NCBI RefSeq assembly: GCF_900105755.1
Contig: NZ_FNTQ01000001.1
Span: 8,866,001 to 8,930,000 of the forward strand
Direction of reading: 5' to 3'
DNA from: Streptomyces sp. Ag109_O5-10
GTDB taxonomy: Bacteria; Actinomycetota; Actinomycetes; Streptomycetales; Streptomycetaceae
DNA length: 64,000 nucleotides
This document shows, piece by piece, positions 57,519-64,000 of the stretch (its first letter is position 1; each line of letters opens with the position of its first letter). A program made the position numbers and the translations under genes. The notes below the pieces were generated by a model. That model worked only from the letters and a program-made list of their open reading frames with translations. It did not search any database and was not told where the DNA came from.

Positions 57519-59852
57519 ATGACCTCGCACCCTGAGCAACGTTCGCCGATGCCGCGCAGAGCCGTACTCGGCACCGCCCTCGGCGGAGCGGCGGCCGTGA
57601 CCCTGTCCGGAACCGCCCACGCGGCGTCGACGGAACCCGCCGCCGCAGAGGCCCCGGCACCGGCCGCGCCGGCCGCCCGCCACCCCTGGGAACTCCGCAA
57701 CACCATGACCACCGACGGCGCCTGGGACCGCTTCCTGCGTGGCCAGGATCTGCTGTGGACCAGGCTGCCGGCCCTCTGGTACGAGGGGCCGTTCCTCGGT
57801 GACGGGCTGCTCGGCAGCATGGTCTACCAGGAGCCCGGTACCAACCAGATCCGCTTCACCGTCCAGCACGGCCGGGTCCAGGACCACCGCCCGGAGTTCG
57901 GCAGCGGCTGGGGCACGGCCCGTCTGCCCGTCGGGCACCTCACCCTCGAACCGGCCGGCACCATCACCGCCGTGGACTGGCGCCTGAGCCTGTGGAACGC
58001 CGAACTCACCGGCACCGTCACCACCACCGCCGGCACCCTCACCCTCGCCGCCATCGTCCACGACGAGGTCCTCGCCGTCCGCGCCGGCGCCGACGGGGGC
58101 GAGCGCGTCACCTGGACCTTCCACCCCGAGGAGGCCGTCAGCCCCCGCAGGATCCAGGAGGCACCGCCCGCCGGCTACACCGCCAACCCGCCCTGGACCA
58201 CCCGCACCACGGCCGACGGCACCGAACAGGTCCTCCAACCTCTCACCGGCGGCGGCCAGACGGCCACCTCCTACCGCCGCACCGGCGACGATCTGCTGCT
58301 GAGCGTCGGGCACAGCTTCCCGTCGGACAGCGCCGCCGAGGCGGACTCCCGACGTCGGCTGCGCAGTGCTACGTCATACAGCACACTCAGGCGACGCCAC
58401 ACCCACTGGTGGCACGCCTTCTACCGCAAGAGCTTCGTCTCGTTCCCCGACCAGCGGCTGCAGAGTTTCCACTGGATCCAGCTCTACAAGGTCGCCTCCG
58501 CCAGCCGCGCCGACGGCCCGGTCATGGCCACCTCCGGCCCCTGGCTGGAACCCACCCCCTGGCCGGCGGTCTGGTGGAACCTCAACGTCCAGCTCGAGTA
58601 CTGGCTGATCCACGCCTTCAACCACCCGGAACTGGACTCCCTCGCCACCACCCTGCGCCAGAGCCAGGAACAGCTCACCGCCAACGTGCCCGCCGCCTAC
58701 CGCGCGGACAGCTCCGGCATCGGGCGCAGCTCCGACATGTTCGCCAACCGCGAGGTCGGCAGGCCGGGAACCGGCGCCGAGACCGGGGACCTCACCTGGG
58801 CCCTGCACAACGTCTGGCTGTCCTACCGCCACTCCATGGACGAGTCCCTGCTCCGCGAAACGATCTACCCGCTGCTGCGCCGTACGGTCAATTACTACTG
58901 GCACTTCCTCACCCCGGGCAGCGACGGCAGGCTGCACCTGCCCAGCACGCTCTCGCCCGAGTACCCGGTCGTCCCGCCGCAGGACACCAACTACGACCTC
59001 GCCCTGATCCGCTGGGGCTGCCAGACCCTTCTCGACTCCGCCGAACTGCTCGGAATCGACGACGAGTTGAAGCCGCGCTGGCAGGAGATACTGACCCGGC
59101 TCACCCCGTACCCGGTGGACGACAACGGTTTCATGATCGGCGCCGACACCCCGTACGACCAGTCCCACCGCCACTACTCGCACCTGCTGATGGTGTACCC
59201 GCTGTACCTCGTCAACTGGGACCAGCCGGAGAACCGCGACCTGATCACGAAGTCCGTCGTGCGCTGGCACGCGCTGACCGGGGCCCACCGCGGCTACAGC
59301 TACACCGGGGCCGCCTCGATGTACGCGATGACCGGCGACGGCGACACCGCCATCGGCTACCTGCGGAAGTTCTTCGACCCCACGACCCGCTACCCCTGCC
59401 GGGCCAACACCCACTACACCGAGGCCGGACCGGTCATCGAGACCCCGCTGTCCGCCTCGCAGTCCCTGCACGACATGTTCTGCCAGAGCTGGGGCGGGAT
59501 CATCCGCGTCTTCCCGGCCGTCCCGACCGCCTGGGCGGACCTCACCCTGCACGACTTCCGCACCCAGGGCGCCTTCCTGGTCAGCGCGGTGCGCAAGGGG
59601 GGCAGTACCCGGTTCATCCGGATCCGCAGCCTGGCCGGCGAGCCGCTCAAGCTCCGCCACGGCCTGACCGGCCCCCTCACCGTCCTGCTCGACGACGGCA
59701 CCCCGGCCCGCACCCACGACCTCGGCGACGGCACCCTCGCCATCGACCTGCCCCGCGGCCGCGAGGTCCTCGTGCACTCCGGCTCCCGCCCCGACCTCGT
59801 CATCGCCCCGGTCGCCGTCAGCGAGCCGGGCGCGGCGTGGGGACTGCCGTAA
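57519..59852 (+). CDS. Secreted GH95-like glycosidase (alpha-L-fucosidase/galactosidase type)
   Basis: 777 residues from ATG 57519, 6 nt after GGAGG. The N-terminus carries a Tat signal (PRRAVLGTALGGAAA). The N-terminal beta-sandwich (about 40-270, WYEGPFLGDGLLGSMVYQEP, IRFTVQHGRVQDHRPEFG) and the central (alpha/alpha)6 barrel (about 285-690) match GH95: WWNLNVQLEYWLIHAFNHPE, YWHFLTPGSDGRLHLPSTLSPEYPV, and HDMFCQSWGG near the end. Known GH95 enzymes remove alpha-L-fucose or alpha-L-galactose. Codon use suits the host. It begins an operon with a GH97 gene, separated by 26 bp, behind a clear promoter and operators. Confidence 0.88.
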   Translation: MTSHPEQRSPMPRRAVLGTALGGAAAVTLSGTAHAASTEPAAAEAPAPAAPAARHPWELRNTMTTDGAWDRFLRGQDLLWTRLPALWYEGPFLGDGLLGSMVYQEPGTNQIRFTVQHGRVQDHRPEFGSGWGTARLPVGHLTLEPAGTITAVDWRLSLWNAELTGTVTTTAGTLTLAAIVHDEVLAVRAGADGGERVTWTFHPEEAVSPRRIQEAPPAGYTANPPWTTRTTADGTEQVLQPLTGGGQTATSYRRTGDDLLLSVGHSFPSDSAAEADSRRRLRSATSYSTLRRRHTHWWHAFYRKSFVSFPDQRLQSFHWIQLYKVASASRADGPVMATSGPWLEPTPWPAVWWNLNVQLEYWLIHAFNHPELDSLATTLRQSQEQLTANVPAAYRADSSGIGRSSDMFANREVGRPGTGAETGDLTWALHNVWLSYRHSMDESLLRETIYPLLRRTVNYYWHFLTPGSDGRLHLPSTLSPEYPVVPPQDTNYDLALIRWGCQTLLDSAELLGIDDELKPRWQEILTRLTPYPVDDNGFMIGADTPYDQSHRHYSHLLMVYPLYLVNWDQPENRDLITKSVVRWHALTGAHRGYSYTGAASMYAMTGDGDTAIGYLRKFFDPTTRYPCRANTHYTEAGPVIETPLSASQSLHDMFCQSWGGIIRVFPAVPTAWADLTLHDFRTQGAFLVSAVRKGGSTRFIRIRSLAGEPLKLRHGLTGPLTVLLDDGTPARTHDLGDGTLAIDLPRGREVLVHSGSRPDLVIAPVAVSEPGAAWGLP

Positions 59853-59878
59853 ACCACCGACCGGAAGGCAGGGTTCAC

Positions 59879-61789
59879 ATGGCCGTTCCACCCCCGAGAA
59901 CCGTGCGAACCGTGGCCGCCGCGCTCTGCGCCGGACTGGCGGCCACCCTCCTCGCCACCGGCCCCGCACGGGCCGAGCAGCAGCACCGGCCGCCGCACAG
60001 CTGGACCGTGGCCGAGGCGGCCCACGCACCCAGCGCCCGGATAGCCCTCGACGACACCACCGGCACCCTAGGCCTCGCGGTCTCGCGCGACGGCCGTACG
60101 ATGATCGAACCGTCGCCCCTCGGCATCCTCACGCAACAGGCCGACCTCTCGCAGGGGTTGCGCTTCCTGCACCGCAAGGACCGTACGGTCGAGGCGCGTT
60201 ACCGGGCGAAGTCCGGCAAGCGCCTGGACCGCCGGGTGCGCATGAACGAGACCCGGCTGTCCTTCGCCACCGCCGCCGGTGCCCGCCTCGACCTCGTCGT
60301 CCGCGCCGCGGCCGACGGCATCGCCTACCGCTACGTCCTGCCCGCCGGGTACGGCGACGTCCTCGGCGAGACCTCCGCGTTCAACCTGCCGGCGGACGCG
60401 GGCGCCTGGCTGAGCACCTACCGGGTCGACAACGAGGGCCAGTTCAACCGGTACACCGCCGCGACCGCCCCGACCGGCGAGTACTCGGACCAGGCCCTGT
60501 TCGCCACCGACGGCGGCTACACCCTGCTCGCCGAGTCCGACCTCACCGGCACCTACTCCGGCGCCCGGCTCGCCCACACCCAGGGCACCGGCACCTACCG
60601 CGTCACGCTCGCCGACAGCCAGGTGCACACCGACGGCCCCCTGACCACCCCCTGGCGGGCCATGATCACCGGAAACCTCGCCACCGTCACCCGGTCCACC
60701 TTCACCGACGACCTCGCCCCCGCCTCCGAGGTCCCCGACACCTCCTGGATCCACCCCGGCACCGTGCTCTGGACCTGGCTGGCCGGCGGTCGCGCCGCGG
60801 GCCAGAGCCTCGACGCGCAGAAGGCGTACGTCGACTACGCGGCCGCCCACCACTGGCCCTACGAGGCCGTCGACTCCGGCTGGTACTTCAAGAAGGACGA
60901 GTGGGACGTCACCGACCCCGACTGGCAGACCGACAGCTGGATGCCCCGACTCGTCGACTACGCACGGGCCAAGGGCGTCGGGATCATCGTCTGGGTCCAC
61001 CAGCGCGACCTCGACACCCCCGAGGAACGCGACCGGTGGCTACCGACGCTGGAGCGCTGGGGCGTCAAGGGAGTCAAGATCGACTTCATGAACTCCGAGG
61101 CACAGTCGATGTTCCGGTGGTACGACACCATCCTCGCCCAGACCGCCGCCCACCACCTCATGGTCGACTTCCACGGCGCCACCCTGCCCAAGGGCATCCA
61201 GCGCACCTGGCCGCAGGTGATGAGCATGGAGGCCGTCGGCGGGGAGGAGAAGCGCACCAACACCGCCGCACACCTCACCACCCTGCCCTTCACCCGCAAC
61301 GTCATCGGCTCGATGGACTTCACCCCCGGCGGTTTCCAGCGCGTCGGCCTGCGCCCGAACTCCGACGCGGCCGAGGCCGGGCTCACCGTCGTCTACGAGT
61401 CGGGGCTCCAGATGTTCGCGGGCACCCCCGAGTCGTACGACCAGCGGCCCCTGGCCCGGGACTTCCTCGACCAGGAGCCGGCCGCCTGGGACGACACCCG
61501 GCTGCTGGCCGGCAGTCCCGGTCAGGAGGCCGTGCTCGCCCGCCGCAGCGGGGACCGCTGGTTCCTCGGCGGGGTGTACGCCGGTGCTGCCCACACCGCC
61601 ACCGTGCCCCTGGCCGTCGGCCGGGGCACGTGGCTGGTGCAGACGATCCGGGACGGCGCCGACGGCCTCGTCCAGGACAGTCACGTCCTGCACGGAGGGG
61701 ATGACTTGAGTATCGACGTCGTCGCAGGCGGCGGGTTCGCCGGGATCGCCTGCCGGTGGCACCCGGGCGTCACCACCTGCTACCGCTGA
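59879..61789 (+). CDS. Secreted GH97 glycosidase (alpha-galactosidase/glucosidase type)
   Basis: 636 residues from ATG 59879 with GGAAGG upstream. A signal peptide (about 1-33, ending ARA-EQ) leads to the N-terminal super-beta-sandwich (about 40-270), then the (beta/alpha)8 barrel (about 280-530) with YEAVDSGWYF, GVKIDFMNSE carrying Asp402, and SMEAVGGEEKR. An Asp at this nucleophile position suggests the retaining subgroup (alpha-galactosidase-type) rather than the inverting one, but this is inferred. A C-terminal beta domain ends the protein. It is the second gene of the operon, ending 10 bp inside the convergent squalene/phytoene synthase gene. Confidence 0.9.
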   Translation: MAVPPPRTVRTVAAALCAGLAATLLATGPARAEQQHRPPHSWTVAEAAHAPSARIALDDTTGTLGLAVSRDGRTMIEPSPLGILTQQADLSQGLRFLHRKDRTVEARYRAKSGKRLDRRVRMNETRLSFATAAGARLDLVVRAAADGIAYRYVLPAGYGDVLGETSAFNLPADAGAWLSTYRVDNEGQFNRYTAATAPTGEYSDQALFATDGGYTLLAESDLTGTYSGARLAHTQGTGTYRVTLADSQVHTDGPLTTPWRAMITGNLATVTRSTFTDDLAPASEVPDTSWIHPGTVLWTWLAGGRAAGQSLDAQKAYVDYAAAHHWPYEAVDSGWYFKKDEWDVTDPDWQTDSWMPRLVDYARAKGVGIIVWVHQRDLDTPEERDRWLPTLERWGVKGVKIDFMNSEAQSMFRWYDTILAQTAAHHLMVDFHGATLPKGIQRTWPQVMSMEAVGGEEKRTNTAAHLTTLPFTRNVIGSMDFTPGGFQRVGLRPNSDAAEAGLTVVYESGLQMFAGTPESYDQRPLARDFLDQEPAAWDDTRLLAGSPGQEAVLARRSGDRWFLGGVYAGAAHTATVPLAVGRGTWLVQTIRDGADGLVQDSHVLHGGDDLSIDVVAGGGFAGIACRWHPGVTTCYR

Positions 61790-62694
61790 GCGCGTACCGC
61801 CGCCCGGCGGGCACCGAGCAACAGCTTGAGGGTGCCCGCCGTGGACGGCGACGCCGAACCCCGCAGCACCCCCGTCCCGCGGGCCAGTACCGCCTCGGCG
61901 GTCATCAGCTCGATCTCGATGAGGGCGCTCACCATCGGCCGGTGGGCGGGCGGCATCAGGCCCAGCACCTCCCGCCCCGTCCGCAGATCGGCCCGGGCCG
62001 CCTCGACCTCGTGCGCCACGAGGGAGCGCAGCCCGTCGGAGGCCCGGCCCGCCTCCAGGTCGGCCACCGTGACCGAGAAGCGCTTCAGGGTCTCCGCCGG
62101 GATGCCCGGGTGGCCCTCCCGCAGGTCCTCGGCGAGGTCGTTGACGAAGTCCAGCCGCTGGCTGCCGTCGATGAGCGTGCGGCAACCCGCCCGGAACCGC
62201 CCGTCGGTGTCGTCGTCGGGCCCCAGCAGGCCGGCGATCGGCAGGAAGGCGGGCAGCGAGTAGGCGTCCACGTAGGCCTGGTAGTCGGCCTCCGTGGTGA
62301 AGCCGTCGAACGCCAACTCGGCGGCGGCGGTGGCCAGATACGCTTCCACGGCCTCCCGGTGCCGAGGGTACGCGGTGACGGTGTGCAGCAGGGTGCGGAT
62401 CAGCGGATCGTCACTGGTCCCGGTCTGCAGCGCGGTGCGCACCCGCTCCTCCCAGGCGTCCCAGGCCGCTGCCCGCGCCGGCTTCGGGCCGGAGTCCAGG
62501 AGCGTGTCCCCGTGGTGCATCACGGCCGTCGCGGCCACCACGTGGGGCAGCACGGCGGGCGGCAGCAGCACCCGGCAGGCCAGGTAGGCACTGCGCCGGT
62601 ACCGCCGCACCAGCCGACGCTGGACGCCGTAGTCCCGGCGCAGTACGGGGTCCGTGATGCCTGCCGCGGTCAGGGTCTTGTTCCACGCGCTCAC
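61780..62694 (-). CDS. Squalene/phytoene synthase-family protein
   Basis: 304 residues; GTG 62694 is taken as start though its ribosome site is weak. The two Asp-rich motifs of trans-isoprenyl head-to-head synthases are present: DTLLD (Asp63, Asp67) and DFVNDLAED (Asp182, Asp186, Asp190). The overall all-helical pattern fits the squalene/phytoene synthase fold; it lacks a neighbouring cyclase or carotenoid gene, so the product (squalene, phytoene or a related presqualene-type compound) cannot be told. It overlaps the GH97 stop by 10 bp in convergent orientation. Confidence 0.85.
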   Translation of the reverse strand: MSAWNKTLTAAGITDPVLRRDYGVQRRLVRRYRRSAYLACRVLLPPAVLPHVVAATAVMHHGDTLLDSGPKPARAAAWDAWEERVRTALQTGTSDDPLIRTLLHTVTAYPRHREAVEAYLATAAAELAFDGFTTEADYQAYVDAYSLPAFLPIAGLLGPDDDTDGRFRAGCRTLIDGSQRLDFVNDLAEDLREGHPGIPAETLKRFSVTVADLEAGRASDGLRSLVAHEVEAARADLRTGREVLGLMPPAHRPMVSALIEIELMTAEAVLARGTGVLRGSASPSTAGTLKLLLGARRAAVRAQR

Positions 62695-62745
62695 GGGAAG
62701 ATCGTAGAGGTACGCCCGGACAGCGGAGTCCGGCCCCGAGGGGAC

Positions 62746-63708
62746 TCAGGAAAGGGGCTTCAGGAAGTCCAGCAGCGCCGCGTTCACCTCGTCCGGGCGC
62801 TCCTGCTGGGTCCAGTGCCCGCAGCCCGCCAGGCTGACCGGCTCGCGCACCAGGTTCGGCATCAACTGGGGCAGGCGGGCGATGAGTTCGGGTGTGCCGG
62901 GGAACGCCGGGACCAGGTCGCGGTCCCCGTAGACGTAGAGCGCGGGCGGGGTGACGACGGCGCCCTGCCAGGGAGCGGTCAGTTCCCAGTTGCGATCGAG
63001 GTTGCGGTACCAGTTGAGGGCGCCGGTGAAGCCGTGCGAGAAGCTCTCGGTGAGCGCGTCGAGGTCCGCCTCGGTGAACCACTCCGGCAGGGTCTCCGGA
63101 TCCGGCATGTCCGCCAGCCAGCCTCGCTCGGGGTCGACCAGCGGCTGCCGGACCTCACCGGCCCCGGCGCCTTCCCCGGACGCCATGGTGAAGAACTTCC
63201 GCAGCGTGGTGCGCGGGTCGCGGCCGAACTCGGCGTCGGCGACCCCGGGGCGGTTGAAGTAGTTCCAGTAGAAGCGCCCGCCGAACCGCTCCTCCATGGT
63301 CCGCAGCGGCGGCTGCGTCCCGCGGAACGGCGGCGGCACGCTCAGTCCCGCCACCCCGCGCACCAGGTCGGGGCGGAACAGGGCGGTGTGCCAGGCCACC
63401 GGCGCGCCCCAGTCGTGCCCGACGACGAACGCCCGCTCCTCGCCCAGCTCCCGGATCAGCCCGACGACATCGCCGACCAGGTGGAGGATGTCGTACGCCT
63501 CGACGTCCGCCGGACGGTCACTGCCGCCGTACCCGCGCTGGTCGGGGGCGACCACGCGGAAACCGGCCGCGGCGAGCGGACCGAACTGGTGCTGCCAGGA
63601 GTGCCAGGACTCGGGGAAGCCGTGCAGCAGCACGACCAGCGGACCGGAACCCTCCTCGGCGATGTGCAGCCGGATCCCGTTCACGTCGACCATTCGATGC
63701 TGGACCAT
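62746..63708 (-). CDS. Alpha/beta-hydrolase, epoxide-hydrolase type
   Basis: 320 residues from ATG 63708; GTG 63714 and ATG 63693 are alternatives, none with a strong ribosome site. The oxyanion-hole HGFPESWHSW (about 29-38) and nucleophile elbow GHDWGAPVAWH with Asp99, then a cap domain and the C-terminal GCGHWTQQERP with the catalytic His, are the marks of soluble epoxide hydrolases. It hydrolyses epoxides (or haloalkane-like esters) in the cytoplasm. It lies 52 bp upstream of the isoprenoid-synthase gene on the same strand, so they may form an operon. Confidence 0.9.
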   Translation of the reverse strand: MVQHRMVDVNGIRLHIAEEGSGPLVVLLHGFPESWHSWQHQFGPLAAAGFRVVAPDQRGYGGSDRPADVEAYDILHLVGDVVGLIRELGEERAFVVGHDWGAPVAWHTALFRPDLVRGVAGLSVPPPFRGTQPPLRTMEERFGGRFYWNYFNRPGVADAEFGRDPRTTLRKFFTMASGEGAGAGEVRQPLVDPERGWLADMPDPETLPEWFTEADLDALTESFSHGFTGALNWYRNLDRNWELTAPWQGAVVTPPALYVYGDRDLVPAFPGTPELIARLPQLMPNLVREPVSLAGCGHWTQQERPDEVNAALLDFLKPLS

Positions 63709-63738
63709 GTGCACGAGCGTACGCGCAACGATCTTCGG

Positions 63739-64000
63739 CTACCCGTCCTGACCGGCGCCGGACACGGGGGAGACGTCCGGAGCCGGTGGCGGCGCGGAGG
63801 CCCGGCGGCCCCTCCCCGCGGCGACGGCGGCGTCGAAGGCGTGCGTGGCCTGGGGCGTGCTGCCGGGCAGCAGGAAGGACCGGGCCTGCTCCTCGAAGCG
63901 CCGGTCGGTCACGGTCTGGCGGGTGTGGTGCTGGGCGAGGTGCTCCGCCCACGACCCGACGAGGTAGTTCTCGATGAACCGGCCGGGTTCGGTGCCGTCC
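63739..64000 (-). CDS. MFS transporter (C-terminal end; gene continues beyond window)
   Basis: The last 86 codons, ending at TAG 63739. The reading (EPGRFIENYLVGSWAEHL, then HTRQTVTDRRFEEQARSF) resembles the cytoplasmic C-terminal domain of MFS_3/EntS-like exporters, where SWAEHLxQH is typical. The tail is Ala/Pro/Arg-rich. Nothing more of the gene is visible, so the substrate is unknown. Confidence 0.6.
   Translation of the reverse strand, partial: DGTEPGRFIENYLVGSWAEHLAQHHTRQTVTDRRFEEQARSFLLPGSTPQATHAFDAAVAAGRGRRASAPPPAPDVSPVSGAGQDG

Noticed and set aside
1..64000. tRNA, rRNA, insertion sequence, integrase or prophage genes
   Set aside because: No cloverleaf with CCA-type ends, no DDE or tyrosine-recombinase motifs and no phage structural genes were recognised in any frame that I read.

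Overview
The window is very GC-rich, with G or C at nearly every third codon position, frequent GTG and one TTG start, and Streptomyces-type gene families: NlpC/P60 and SLT wall enzymes, RpiR and HxlR regulators, secreted proteases and glycosidases, and WXG100/EccC secretion genes. It is best read as a Streptomyces (or close actinomycete) chromosomal segment. The many short relics of dead genes suggest a fairly plastic region rather than the conserved core.

Layout. 1-6.6 kb: 3' end of a GH35 beta-galactosidase, a secreted NlpC/P60 peptidase with a protein of unknown function behind it, a secreted SLT transglycosylase-like protein and a GlcNAc-type kinase. 6.8-12.4 kb: an RpiR/SIS regulator, a broken SIS-domain gene, a FUSC membrane protein, a polysaccharide deacetylase, a LuxR-type relic and a small membrane protein. 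12.4-18.6 kb: an F420-type oxidoreductase/SRPBCC operon, an HxlR regulator, an SDR, dihydrolipoamide dehydrogenase, a tautomerase relic, and an ArsR repressor followed by a quinone-oxidoreductase-like gene with a large palindromic operator between them. 18.7-26.2 kb: a dedA/response-regulator/kinase operon, a GH3 enzyme and an M4 thermolysin-like protease. 26.5-31.7 kb: HxlR, a dead glutaredoxin, two GNATs, a GlxA-type regulator, an HD protein, and a TetR regulator divergent from an isochorismatase-family protein, with clear operators.

31.7-55.9 kb is the most striking part: a type VII (ESX/WXG100) secretion locus. An ECF sigma factor with a self-type promoter is translationally coupled to a one-TM EccE-like protein and followed by a 1.5-kaa EccC/EssC ATPase (ubiquitin-like + FHA + three FtsK modules). 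Two WXG100-type small substrates face it across a strong shared terminator. Divergent from them is one uninterrupted 13.8-kb gene for a 4601-residue polymorphic-toxin-like protein: a T7SS signal domain, a hydrophobic region, an ADP-ribosyltransferase domain with R / STS / QxE residues, a second possible ART module, repeats, and an RHS-like shell. The locus closes with a fusion of a beta-helix to an EccA/CbxX AAA+ ATPase. EccB, EccD and mycosin are not in the window.

56-64 kb: a ricin-B lectin membrane protein, a GH95/GH97 exoglycosidase pair with a sigma70-like promoter and a GntR-like operator, a squalene/phytoene-synthase family protein, an epoxide-hydrolase-type hydrolase and the 3' end of an MFS transporter. 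The glycosidases (GH35, GH3, GH95, GH97), wall hydrolases and GlcNAc kinase fit a saprophyte feeding on plant and microbial glycans. The T7SS locus looks like an interbacterial or host-interaction weapon.
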